A DNA stretch of 11,349 nt from JAQGMJ01 sp036498945. Lineage in GTDB: Bacteria; Pseudomonadota; Gammaproteobacteria; Burkholderiales; JAEUOS01. The DNA lies in NCBI GenBank assembly GCA_036498945.1, contig DASYEQ010000141.1, positions 1 to 11,349 on the forward strand, read 5' to 3'. Below, piece after piece: positions 1 through 6,697 of this stretch; within the stretch, counting starts at the first letter, position 1, and each line of letters begins with the position of its first letter. The notes beneath the pieces are model-generated. The model made no database searches and was not told the DNA's origin. It was given only the letters and a program-made list of their open reading frames with translations. A program made the position numbers and the translations under genes.

Positions 1-63
1 ATGGAGGCAGGAATCAGCGATCATGTTTGGTCGCTGGAGGAAATTGCGGCACTGGCTGACTAA
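1..63 (+). pseudogene. C-terminal end of a probable transposase (partial at window edge)
   Basis: The frame is open from the first base to TAA at 61-63 and encodes 20 residues ending HVWSLEEIAALAD. Tails of this kind (a hydrophobic Trp-Ser/Thr-Leu-Glu-Glu stretch just before the stop) are familiar from the ends of IS1-type DDE transposases. That match is from memory, over a very short segment. The ATG at position 1 is probably an internal Met codon, with the rest of the gene lying left of the window. Its stop codon shares two bases with the stop of the convergent gene on the other strand. Whether the transposase is intact or a remnant cannot be seen here, and no terminal inverted repeat could be identified. 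Confidence 0.45.
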
Positions 64-620
64 TCGCCAATCCAATAGCTATTCATCGGGTCAGCAGTAA
101 TTACGAATTCTGCTGACTTGATGAATTTTGCTTCTCCGCAAAATATAATAATGGGCACCCGATAGTTCCCAGGCGATAAAACGGTGCCCTTTTCTATTTC
201 TGGATTTTTTATTTGTTTCTCGTTTTGTACAACGTAGGCATTGCCTTCTGCAACGCAAATAACTGCAAATGCCGCGCCCAGAACGCCGGGTCTCAACTCA
301 AGGTGAATTGCGTTATCTTCTTGGGTCACAAGTAACGGCTGTATAACATCCGTAAAAACAAACCTCCCTGCTTCTACGTTCCAGATTTTGTAAGCGCCAT
401 ATATGTTGGCGCTCTCTCTTTTCACGCCCATCCAAATAAGTATTCGGTTTTTTATCGGCTGATTAAAAAGCTTGCAGCACAAAACCGATGCGCCATTTTC
501 CATTCTGGACGCCAATTCAAAATTGATCTGAGGGCGCCCCCAGAGCATTTGAAATACGCTTGGCAGCGCCATTATGGCAACCACCAAGCCAGCGATGCCG
601 AGCCATTCCCCCAGTACCAT
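60..620 (-). CDS. Hypothetical protein with one N-terminal membrane anchor
   Basis: This 186-residue protein belongs to no family I recognise. Residues 7-26 form a hydrophobic segment (LGIAGLVVAIMALPSVFQ) that looks like a single transmembrane anchor or uncleaved signal. The rest is a beta-rich soluble domain with alternating hydrophobic residues and no obvious catalytic motif. Two cysteines sit together at residues 48-49, and others occur singly. The ATG at 620 is the only good start, because it places the hydrophobic segment at the N-terminus. No clear Shine-Dalgarno precedes it. Its codons are much more AT-rich than those of every other gene here. That, with the adjoining transposase tail, suggests acquired DNA. 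It is convergent with the transposase frame, and their stops overlap. The reading frame is probably real because it stays open in AT-rich sequence where chance stops are frequent. Confidence 0.6.
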   Translation of the reverse strand: MVLGEWLGIAGLVVAIMALPSVFQMLWGRPQINFELASRMENGASVLCCKLFNQPIKNRILIWMGVKRESANIYGAYKIWNVEAGRFVFTDVIQPLLVTQEDNAIHLELRPGVLGAAFAVICVAEGNAYVVQNEKQIKNPEIEKGTVLSPGNYRVPIIIFCGEAKFIKSAEFVITADPMNSYWIGD

Positions 621-687
621 TGGAAGAGCATAGACGAGTTTTGGCTGTTACAAATCAAACTGAGACACTACCCGGAGCCTTGATTTC

Positions 688-717
688 TTGCGGAAAAGCA
701 CCATTTCAGGCTATAAT
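688..717 (+). promoter_or_regulatory. Probable sigma-70 promoter of rpmE
   Basis: A perfect -10 hexamer TATAAT lies at 712-717. A partial -35 element TTGCGG lies at 688-693, 18 bases upstream. Transcription would begin near 724, giving rpmE a leader of about 90 bases. The -35 match is poor (first three bases only), so the call rests mainly on the -10 box. Confidence 0.5.
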
Positions 718-758
718 CGATGTCTTTCCTAAAACCCGTCCGCGAAACTTCGGATACC

Positions 759-781
759 CACGCCAAGCCCTATTCGGCGTG
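759..781 (+). other. Hairpin in the rpmE leader
   Basis: CACGCC at 759-764 pairs with GGCGTG at 776-781 around an 11-base loop, within the predicted 5' leader of rpmE and about 24 bases ahead of its ribosome binding site. Autogenous control of L31 synthesis through the mRNA leader is known in enterobacteria. Whether this modest stem has such a role is only a guess. Confidence 0.3.
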
Positions 782-816
782 CCCCTAGAGACCGCGACAA
801 CCACGAGGCCCAAGCC

Positions 817-1032
817 ATGAAAGCCGAAATCCATCCCGACTACAAGGACGTGCAGGTCACCTGCTCTTCCTGCGGTACGCAGTTCACCACCCGCTCGACC
901 ATCGGCAAGCCGCTGTCGATCGAAGTGTGCTCCAACTGCCATCCGTTCTACACCGGCAAGCAGCGCATCGTCGATACCGCCGGCCGCGTCGAGAAGTTCC
1001 GCCAGAAGTACGCCACCAAGAAGGCCGCCTAA
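817..1032 (+). CDS. rpmE: 50S ribosomal protein L31 (bL31), zinc-binding type
   Basis: This 71-residue protein is the usual length for bL31, a component of the large subunit at the central protuberance that bridges to the small-subunit head. It opens with the family signature MKAEIHPDY and has two CxxC pairs, Cys16/Cys19 and Cys38/Cys41. It is therefore the zinc-containing C+ paralogue, the form replaced by zinc-free L31 in many bacteria under zinc starvation. The C-terminus carries the HPFYTGKQ and basic helical segments typical of the family. A GAGG ribosome binding site at 805-808 sits eight bases before the ATG. The gene has its own promoter upstream and a strong terminator downstream, so it appears monocistronic. 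In many proteobacteria rho lies just upstream. Here that side is occupied by the AT-rich segment. Confidence 0.97.
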   Translation: MKAEIHPDYKDVQVTCSSCGTQFTTRSTIGKPLSIEVCSNCHPFYTGKQRIVDTAGRVEKFRQKYATKKAA

Positions 1033-1057
1033 AGCGTCACCTTCCCGGCGTCAGCAG

Positions 1058-1084
1058 AAAAAGGCAGCCCAGGCTGCCTTTTTT
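1058..1084 (+). terminator. Rho-independent terminator of rpmE
   Basis: GGCAGC at 1063-1068 pairs with GCTGCC at 1073-1078 around the loop CCAG. The stem is preceded by five A (1058-1062) and followed by six T (1079-1084). The A and T tracts can extend the stem and would let it work on both strands. It lies 25 bases after the rpmE stop. Confidence 0.9.
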
Positions 1085-1171
1085 GTTTGTGCGCCGGGCT
1101 TGGCCATGTTTCCGCTTGTGGTTTTTTTGTTGCCAGGTATTGCTGCCCTCCTCTCCTTGGCTTAGCCCCGG

Positions 1172-1177
1172 TAGAAT
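1172..1177 (+). promoter_or_regulatory. Possible -10 element for the glycosyltransferase gene
   Basis: TAGAAT at 1172-1177 (five of six bases of the -10 consensus) lies between the rpmE terminator and the next gene. Because rpmE is terminated upstream, the glycosyltransferase gene needs its own promoter. No convincing -35 hexamer lies at the right spacing, so this is tentative. Confidence 0.3.
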
Positions 1178-1251
1178 CCGCCCCCATGCGTTTGCCCGCT
1201 CCCCCCTTCCGTCCGCAGGCCTCATGGCCTTCGCGCGCGGGGCATGAGCGG

Positions 1252-1271
1252 GCGCGCCGGGGGCGGCGCGC
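1252..1271 (+). other. GC-rich hairpin abutting the glycosyltransferase start codon
   Basis: GCGCGCC at 1252-1258 pairs perfectly with GGCGCGC at 1265-1271 around the loop GGGGGC. The 3' arm ends on the base before the ATG at 1272. The only purine-rich sequence that could act as a ribosome binding site (the G run at 1259-1263) is in the loop. In mRNA the structure would partly mask translation initiation. Hairpins of this size also arise by chance in GC-rich DNA. Confidence 0.45.
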
Positions 1272-3014
1272 ATGATGCCCCCCAGCCCCGCTGGCGAATC
1301 GCTGCGCATCACGCGCCGGCGCGTGCCGGTACCGCTGCCCAGCCCCTGGTTCTGGGGCTTCATCATCCTCTACGCCCTGGTCGGCCTGGTCGGGCACGAC
1401 CCGTGGAAGAACGACGACGCCACCGGCTTCGGCATCGCGATGACCATGGCGCACGGCTCCTTGCGCGACTGGCTGCTGCCCAATGTCTATGGGCTGAACG
1501 TCGCCGAGGAAGGGCCGCTGGCCTTCTGGGTGGCGGCGATCGCCATCAAGCTGTTCGGCAGCTTCATCACGCCGTTCGACGCGGCGCGCCTGTCAGCGGC
1601 GCTGTGGAGCCTGTCGGCGGTGTTTTGCGTGCACCTGGCGGCGCGCGATCTGTGGGGCAAGGAAATCGGGCGGCCGGCGGCATTGTGCCTTCTGGCCTGC
1701 CTGGGCCTGCTGGTGCGTACGCATGAGATTTCCGCCGAACCGGCGCTCCTGTTCGCCTATGCCTACACCTTGTGGGCGGTAGTCCACTGGCGGCGCGCGC
1801 CGCTGGCGCTGGCCACCGGCCTGGCCATGGGCGCCGGCCTGGCACTGGCGTGGCTTTCGCGCGGGCCGCACGCGGCGCTGCCGCTCGCCCTGGCGGTAAT
1901 CGCCGCGCCACTGGTGCTGCCCGAATGGCGCAATGCGCGCGGCGCCCTGGCGGCGGTGATCGCGGTAGCGGCGGCAGCGCTGGTGTGGGCGTGGTGGCCG
2001 CGCATGGCGGGTGCCGCCGATGCTGATTTCCGCCTGGCGTATTTCGTCTGGGCGATGCACCAGTTCGGCTGGCCGAACTGGCTCGACTGGCGTTATTACT
2101 TCAAGACCCTGGCCTGGTTCGCCTTCCCCGCCTGGCCGGTGGCGCTGTGGTGGCTGTTGCGCCGGCCGCCGGCCTTCCTCGGACAGAAGCCGCCGCGGCA
2201 GGTGCATGCGGCGCCGCTGCTGTTCGCCGGCGCCGCGCTGGTGTCGCTGGCGTGGTCGCGCGAAGCCTCGGAAAGCGTGCTGCTGCCGCTGTTGCCGCCG
2301 CTGGCGCTGATCGCCACGCCGGCGGTCTCGCAACTGCGCCGCGGCGCCGCGGCCATGCTCGACTGGTTCGGCCGCATGACCTTCACGCTGCTGGCGGTGA
2401 TGATCTGGGGCGGCTACGTGGCGATGCAGTTCGGCTGGCCGCCGAAGATCGCCAATAATTTCGCCAAGCTGGCGCCCGGCTTTCACGCCAGCTTCGAACC
2501 CCTGCCGTTCGCGGTGGCGCTGGCGGCCACCGTGTTGTGGGTGGTGGCGGCGGCGCGCAGCGAGCGCACGGTGCTGCGCGGCATCGCGCATTGGTGCTAT
2601 GGCGTCACCTTCACCTGGCTGCTGGTGATGACGCTCCTCCTGCCGTGGATCGATTATGCCAAGACCTATCGCCCGGTGGCGCTGGAATTGCGCGTGGCCA
2701 TGGTGACCGATGCCGGCTCGATGGCCGGCATGGATACCTGCATCGCCGCGCGCGAACTGGGGCCGCCGCAGCGCGCCTCGCTGGCCTACTTCGGCATGCT
2801 GCAATTCGGCAGCGAGCGGCGCTGCCGCTGGCTGGTGGTGCAGGGCTCGCGCGAGATCGCGCCGCCGGTGCCGCCGGGCTGGACCCTGGTGTGGGAAGGC
2901 AACCGTCCGGGCGACCGCGACGAGCGCTTCCGCCTGTATCGCCGGCCGCGCCTGGTGGATCCAACCGAACACCTGGCGGGCAGCGTACCAGAACAAACCG
3001 GCGACGGCGCCTAG
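1272..3014 (+). CDS. GT39/ArnT-like multi-pass membrane glycosyltransferase
   Basis: This 580-residue integral membrane protein resembles the PMT_2/ArnT group (GT39/GT83). Such enzymes transfer a sugar from a polyprenyl-phosphate donor to protein or lipid A on the outer face of the inner membrane. A short basic N-terminus is followed by a first membrane helix at about residues 25-42. An acidic first periplasmic loop then has the pattern GHDPWKNDDA (residues 41-50), where the family keeps its catalytic acidic residues, followed by AEEGPLAFW near 79-86 in place of the common EKPP-type motif. About ten further hydrophobic helices follow, and a soluble C-terminal domain of about 130 residues includes VQGSREIAPPVPPGW. 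An in-frame stop at 1245-1247 restricts the start to the ATG at 1272 or 1275. The substrate is unknown, and no sugar-modification genes are adjacent. It may be lightly expressed, given the weak ribosome binding site. Confidence 0.8.
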   Translation: MMPPSPAGESLRITRRRVPVPLPSPWFWGFIILYALVGLVGHDPWKNDDATGFGIAMTMAHGSLRDWLLPNVYGLNVAEEGPLAFWVAAIAIKLFGSFITPFDAARLSAALWSLSAVFCVHLAARDLWGKEIGRPAALCLLACLGLLVRTHEISAEPALLFAYAYTLWAVVHWRRAPLALATGLAMGAGLALAWLSRGPHAALPLALAVIAAPLVLPEWRNARGALAAVIAVAAAALVWAWWPRMAGAADADFRLAYFVWAMHQFGWPNWLDWRYYFKTLAWFAFPAWPVALWWLLRRPPAFLGQKPPRQVHAAPLLFAGAALVSLAWSREASESVLLPLLPPLALIATPAVSQLRRGAAAMLDWFGRMTFTLLAVMIWGGYVAMQFGWPPKIANNFAKLAPGFHASFEPLPFAVALAATVLWVVAAARSERTVLRGIAHWCYGVTFTWLLVMTLLLPWIDYAKTYRPVALELRVAMVTDAGSMAGMDTCIAARELGPPQRASLAYFGMLQFGSERRCRWLVVQGSREIAPPVPPGWTLVWEGNRPGDRDERFRLYRRPRLVDPTEHLAGSVPEQTGDGA

Positions 3015-3019
3015 GCGCC
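3006..3019. repeat. 14-base perfect palindrome centred on the glycosyltransferase stop codon
   Basis: GGCGCCTAGGCGCC reads identically on both strands, and the TAG stop (3012-3014) sits in its centre. As RNA it can form a five-pair stem with a CTAG loop, followed by a pyrimidine-rich stretch. It may contribute to 3' end formation or be chance. Confidence 0.4.
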
Positions 3020-3045
3020 CGCCCTCTTTTCTCCCTCCGTCTACC

Positions 3046-3073
3046 CAAGCCGCGTCAAGACGGCTTGTTTCTT
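3046..3073 (+). terminator. Possible terminator between the glycosyltransferase and MATE genes
   Basis: CAAGCCG at 3046-3052 pairs with CGGCTTG at 3061-3067 around an eight-base loop and is followed by TTTCTT (3068-3073). The seven-pair stem is good but the T tract is interrupted, so termination may be partial. It lies only 13 bases before the next start codon, so it could equally act as a leader structure for the MATE gene. Confidence 0.45.
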
Positions 3074-3086
3074 CCGCGACCCTTTC

Positions 3087-4445
3087 ATGTTCACCCGTAC
3101 CGCCAAAGAGATCCTGCGCCTGGGCTGGCCGGTGCTGATCGCGCAGATCGCCACCATGGCCAACGGCGTGATCGATACCGTGATGGCCGGCCATTATTCG
3201 GCGCGCGCGCTCGCCACCGTGGGCCTGGGTACCTCGATCTATTTCTCGATTTTCGTCAGCGGCATGGGGGTGATGCTGGCGCTGACGCCGATCCTGTCGC
3301 AGCATTTCGGCGCGCACAACGAGAAGGCGATCACCCACGACCTGCGCCAGGGCTTCTGGCTGGCGCTGATCCTCGCCGCCTTTGCCGAACTGCTGCTGCT
3401 GTTTCCCGACCCATTTTTCGGCATCGCCAGGATGGACCCGGCGATCGAAGTCGATGTGCGGCATTACCTGCGCATCCTCATGTGGGTGGTGCCGGCGATG
3501 ATGAGCTTCCGCATCTTCTACAGCTGGGCCTCCTCGATTTCGCAGCCGCGCGCGGTGATGGTGATCCAGGTCCTGGGCCTGGTGATCAAGGTGCCGCTCA
3601 ACGTGGTGTTCATGTACGGCCATTTTGGCGTGCCGGCCTTCGGTGGACTCGGCCCGGCCTGGGCGCTGGTGTGCGAAGGCTGGCTGATGCTGGCGGCCGC
3701 GATCTGGTGGGTATGCGTCAAGCCGGCGTTCGCGCAATACCAGGTGTTCGCACGGATCGAGGCGCTGGATTTGCGCACGCTAGGGCGCATGTTCAAGCTG
3801 GGGGTGCCGATCGGCGTCTCCTTCCTGATCGACGTCACCTCTTACACCTTCATGGCGCTGTTCATCGCGCGCCTGGGCGCGGATTATTCCGCCGGGCACC
3901 AGATCGCCGCCAACTTGGGCGCGCTGTGCTACATGGTGCCGCTGGCGCTGTCGAACGCCACCAGCGTGCTGGTGGGCCAGGCGATCGGCGCCGGCGACCT
4001 GGAGCAGGCGCGGCGCTCGGGCTGGACCGGGATCGTGATCGGCGCCTGCGCGGCGCTCACCTTGTGCTGCCTCATCGCCCTGACCCACAACGGCATCGCC
4101 GAGCTTTACACCCAGGATGCGGAAGTGGCGAAGGTGGCCGGGCCGCTGCTGATATTCGTCGGCATGTTCCACACGTTCGACGCTATCAACGCGGTGGCGG
4201 CGCAGGCGGTGCGCGGCTACAAGAAGGTGCTGGTGCCGATGCTGGGCTTCGGCCTGGCACTGTGGGTGGTGGGCCTGGGCGGCGGCTACCTGCTGGCGTT
4301 CTCGTCCGTCCTGGGCGACCCGAAAGGCGCGATGGGCTTCTGGATGGGCGCGGTGATCGGCATGGCGCTGGCGGCAGCCATCGGCGTGCTCTACTTCCGC
4401 TTTGTCGCCAACGAGGCGCTACGCGGCGCCCCGGTCACCCAATGA
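3087..4445 (+). CDS. MATE-family multidrug/sodium (or proton) antiporter, NorM-like
   Basis: The 452-residue length is typical of MATE transporters, inner-membrane proteins that export cationic drugs, dyes and metabolites in exchange for Na+ or H+. Two six-helix halves are visible. The first begins near residue 12 with GWPVLIAQIATMANGVIDT. Asp30 in the VIDTVMAG motif corresponds to the conserved acidic residue of helix 1 in NorM. The second half starts near residue 240 (GVPIGVSFLIDVTSYTFMAL) and carries the repeated family signature SNATSVLVGQAIGAGD. No upstream in-frame start exists after the preceding gene, so the ATG at 3087 is firm, although no clear Shine-Dalgarno precedes it. The gene follows the glycosyltransferase on the same strand by 72 bases and may be partly co-transcribed. 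Its stop abuts the convergent orn stop. The substrate cannot be told from sequence. Confidence 0.93.
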   Translation: MFTRTAKEILRLGWPVLIAQIATMANGVIDTVMAGHYSARALATVGLGTSIYFSIFVSGMGVMLALTPILSQHFGAHNEKAITHDLRQGFWLALILAAFAELLLLFPDPFFGIARMDPAIEVDVRHYLRILMWVVPAMMSFRIFYSWASSISQPRAVMVIQVLGLVIKVPLNVVFMYGHFGVPAFGGLGPAWALVCEGWLMLAAAIWWVCVKPAFAQYQVFARIEALDLRTLGRMFKLGVPIGVSFLIDVTSYTFMALFIARLGADYSAGHQIAANLGALCYMVPLALSNATSVLVGQAIGAGDLEQARRSGWTGIVIGACAALTLCCLIALTHNGIAELYTQDAEVAKVAGPLLIFVGMFHTFDAINAVAAQAVRGYKKVLVPMLGFGLALWVVGLGGGYLLAFSSVLGDPKGAMGFWMGAVIGMALAAAIGVLYFRFVANEALRGAPVTQ

Positions 4446-4991
4446 CTACAGCTTGAGGAAGTGCTCGCGGTAATACTTGAGCTCTTCGATCGACTCGTAG
4501 ATGTCGGCCAGCGCCTCGTGCTTGCCGTGCTTCACCAGTCCCTTGGCGATTTCCGGCTTCCAGCGCTTGCACAGCTCCTTGAGGGTGCTGACATCCAGGT
4601 TGCGGTAGTGGAAATAGGTTTCCAGTTCCGGCATGTAGTGCGCCATGAAACGGCGGTCCTGGCAGATGGAATTGCCGCACATGGGCGAGCCACCCTTGGG
4701 CACATGCAGTTTCAGGAAATCCAGCATGCGCATTTCCACCGCGCGTTCGGTCAGCGTCGACGCCTTGACCTTGTCGATCAGCCCGGACTTGCCGTGGGTG
4801 GACTTGTTCCAGTTGTCCATGCCGTCGAGCACCGCGTCGGCCTGGTGCACCACCAGGGTCGGCGCTTCGGCCACGGTATTGAGTTCCGAATCGGTGATGA
4901 CTATGCCGACTTCGATGATGCGGTCGTTCTCCGGAGAGAGGCCGGTCATCTCCATGTCGAGCCAGATCAGGTTGTTTTGGTCTTGCGGCAT
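4446..4991 (-). CDS. orn: Oligoribonuclease
   Basis: This is a 3'-5' exoribonuclease that degrades 2-5 nucleotide RNAs, finishing mRNA decay and clearing pGpG from cyclic di-GMP breakdown. It is often essential in proteobacteria. The 181-residue protein has the whole DEDDh active site at the positions known for E. coli Orn: Asp12 and Glu14 in WLDMEMTGL, Asp112 in NSICQDRRF, and His158 and Asp163 in KHGKHEALADIYESIEELKY. The longer upstream extension of the frame, 60 residues, is basic and unlike the family. The ATG at 4991 gives the standard length and is preferred although no Shine-Dalgarno is visible. Its 3' end touches the MATE stop with no spacer. It is divergent from the M48 protease gene across 82 bases. 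Confidence 0.98.
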   Translation of the reverse strand: MPQDQNNLIWLDMEMTGLSPENDRIIEVGIVITDSELNTVAEAPTLVVHQADAVLDGMDNWNKSTHGKSGLIDKVKASTLTERAVEMRMLDFLKLHVPKGGSPMCGNSICQDRRFMAHYMPELETYFHYRNLDVSTLKELCKRWKPEIAKGLVKHGKHEALADIYESIEELKYYREHFLKL

Positions 4992-5009
4992 CGAAAATTG
5001 AGTTGGGGG

Positions 5010-5015
5010 ATAATT
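5010..5015 (-). promoter_or_regulatory. Possible -10 element of orn
   Basis: Reading the minus strand, AATTAT lies about 19 bases upstream of the orn ATG and matches four of six -10 positions. Transcription would begin about 12 bases before the start codon, giving a very short leader and fitting the lack of a Shine-Dalgarno. No good -35 box is present, so confidence is low. The opposing promoter for the M48 operon must lie in the same 82-base gap, but I could not place it. Confidence 0.25.
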
Positions 5016-5073
5016 GCGCCATTGGATTGTCGCACAGAGTCCCCACCTGCACGAAATGCAGACTTTTATCCCA

Positions 5074-6348
5074 ATGCAACCCTTTACCTTGATTTTCCTG
5101 CTGGCGGTGGCCGTCAGCCTCGGCCTGGACCTTTGGCTGGCGCGGCGCCACGTGACCCACATCCGCGCCAACCGTGAGGCGGTGCCGCCTGAATTCGCCG
5201 CCTCGCTGACGCTTGAGGCGCACCAGCGCGCCGCCGATTACACCATCGCCCGCACCCGCTTCGGCATGATGACGGCGGTGGTCGATACCGTCGTGCTGAT
5301 CGCCTTTACCGTGGGGGGCGGGCTGGACCTGATCGCCGGCGCCCTTGCAAACGCGATGCCCGGGCAATATTTTCCCTCCGAGATCCTGCTGGTGGGCGCC
5401 TTCATACTGATCAGCTCGCTGATCAGCCTGCCGTTTTCCTGGCACCGGATTTTCGGTATCGAGACCGACTTCGGTTTCAACAAGATGTCGCCCGGCCTGT
5501 TCATCAAGGACCTGGTGAAATCGGCCTCCATCGGCATGGTGCTGGGGGTGCCGCTGCTGCTGGCGATCCTGGTGTTCATCCAGACCACCGGCCAGTGGTG
5601 GTGGGTGATCGCCTGGGCCAGCGTGTGCCTGTTCATGCTGTTCGTGCAGATGCTCGCGCCGACGGTGATCATGCCCCTGTTCTTCAAGTTCTCGCCGCTG
5701 GAGGACGGCCCGCTCAAGCAGACCATCCAGCGCCTGCTGGAGAAAAGCGGCTTTACCGCCAAGGGCCTGTTCGTGATGGACGGCTCGACCCGCTCGCGCC
5801 ACAGCAACGCCTTTTTCTCCGGCTTCGGCGCCGCCAAGCGCATCGTGCTGTTCGATACCCTGATCGAAAAGCTGGGCGCGGAAGAGATCGAAGCGGTACT
5901 GGCGCATGAACTCGGGCATTTCAAGCGCAAGCACATCGTCAAGGGCATGGCGATGCAGTTCCTCATTTACTTCCTGTTTTTCGCGCTCCTGGGCTTCCTG
6001 CTCAAGGAGCCCTGGTTCTACCAGGGCCTGGGCGTGACGCACCAGAGCCCGGCGATGGCGCTTTTGCTCCTGTTGCTGGCGTTGCCGGTGTTCACCTTCG
6101 TGCTGCACCCCATGCTTTCGTATTCCTCGCGCAAGCGCGAGTTCGAAGCCGATGCCTACGCCGCCGAGCAGACTTCGGCGAGCGCGCTGATCCGCGCGCT
6201 CACCCGGATCTACGACGACAATGCCGCCACGGTGACACCTGACCCGCTGCATTCGGCCTTCCATGATTCGCACCCGCCCGCTTTCATCCGTATCGGCCGC
6301 CTGAAAGCGGCGGGCGCGGGCAATGCGGCGCCCGCCGGCGCCGCCTGA
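5074..6348 (+). CDS. M48-family zinc metalloprotease (Ste24/CAAX-protease-like)
   Basis: This is a multi-pass membrane zinc endopeptidase of peptidase family M48. In bacteria such proteins are thought to take part in membrane protein quality control. With the start at 5074 it has 424 residues. There is a helix at 5-23, further helices at about 65-85, 103-120, 150-170 and 175-198, a catalytic domain with AHELGH (zinc ligands His278 and His282, catalytic Glu279), two more helices at 292-310 and 327-346, and the third ligand Glu356 in the REFEADAYA motif. The C-terminal SHPPAFIRIGRL segment is characteristic. Alternative starts are TTG at 5014 and ATG at 5056. The ATG at 5074 is chosen because MQPFTLIFLL begins at the membrane helix, as in relatives. 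It heads a plus-strand operon. The next gene begins ten bases later. Confidence 0.92.
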   Translation: MQPFTLIFLLAVAVSLGLDLWLARRHVTHIRANREAVPPEFAASLTLEAHQRAADYTIARTRFGMMTAVVDTVVLIAFTVGGGLDLIAGALANAMPGQYFPSEILLVGAFILISSLISLPFSWHRIFGIETDFGFNKMSPGLFIKDLVKSASIGMVLGVPLLLAILVFIQTTGQWWWVIAWASVCLFMLFVQMLAPTVIMPLFFKFSPLEDGPLKQTIQRLLEKSGFTAKGLFVMDGSTRSRHSNAFFSGFGAAKRIVLFDTLIEKLGAEEIEAVLAHELGHFKRKHIVKGMAMQFLIYFLFFALLGFLLKEPWFYQGLGVTHQSPAMALLLLLLALPVFTFVLHPMLSYSSRKREFEADAYAAEQTSASALIRALTRIYDDNAATVTPDPLHSAFHDSHPPAFIRIGRLKAAGAGNAAPAGAA

Positions 6349-6358
6349 GGAGAAACAC

Positions 6359-6697
6359 ATGAGCGATCTCGCAAGCGATCTGGCCACCCGCCACTGCGCC
6401 GCCTGCAACGGCGGCTCCGCGCTGCCGGAAGGCACGGTCAAAAGCATGCTGGGCGAACTGAAGGCGTGGGAACTGCTGGACGGCAAGCTGGTAAAGACCT
6501 ACGCCTTCAAGAATTATTACGAGACCATGGCCTTCGTCAACGCGCTGGCCTGGGTGTCGCACAAGGAAGACCACCATCCCGATCTGCTGGTCTCCTACAA
6601 CAAGTGCCGGGTCGAGTATTCGACGCATGACGCGAACGGCATCACCGAAAACGACTTCATCTGCGCAGCGAAAGCCGACGCGCTGCTCAAATTTTGA
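6359..6697 (+). CDS. phhB: Pterin-4a-carbinolamine dehydratase
   Basis: This enzyme dehydrates 4a-hydroxytetrahydrobiopterin-type carbinolamines, recycling the pterin cofactor of aromatic amino acid hydroxylases. The 112-residue protein carries the family signature: His72-His73-Pro74 in HKEDHHPDL, then the YSTHD segment with His90, followed by NGITENDFICAAKADAL. The N-terminal RHCAACNGG segment is common in betaproteobacterial members. An excellent GAGGAG ribosome binding site at 6347-6352 overlaps the stop of the M48 gene and fixes the start at 6359 over an upstream in-frame alternative at 6323. The stop overlaps the rsgA start by one base (TGATG), so the two are translationally coupled. No phenylalanine hydroxylase is adjacent, so the physiological pterin user is unclear. 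The gene symbol follows family usage. Confidence 0.93.
   Translation: MSDLASDLATRHCAACNGGSALPEGTVKSMLGELKAWELLDGKLVKTYAFKNYYETMAFVNALAWVSHKEDHHPDLLVSYNKCRVEYSTHDANGITENDFICAAKADALLKF

Noticed and set aside
1252..1271. Hairpin considered as a terminator
   Set aside because: No T tract follows, and it sits immediately before a start codon.
1593..3737. 714-codon open frame on the minus strand
   Set aside because: It lies opposite the glycosyltransferase and MATE genes. Its product is a His/Arg/Gln-rich string with no domain, the usual shadow of GC-rich coding DNA.
2537..4456. 639-codon plus-strand frame spanning two genes
   Set aside because: It is the neighbouring frame of the glycosyltransferase and MATE genes, rich in Arg/Gly/Ala without any domain.
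5010..5030. Promoter for the M48 operon in the orn/M48 gap
   Set aside because: No -35/-10 pair with acceptable spacing could be found on the plus strand, so none is annotated.
4992..5171. N-terminal extension of Orn by 60 residues
   Set aside because: It would overlap the divergent M48 gene, is basic and unlike any Orn. The 181-residue form puts all five catalytic residues at the standard positions.
4435..6486. 683-codon open frame on the minus strand
   Set aside because: It covers orn and the M48 gene in another frame, has low-complexity composition and recognisable genes contradict it.
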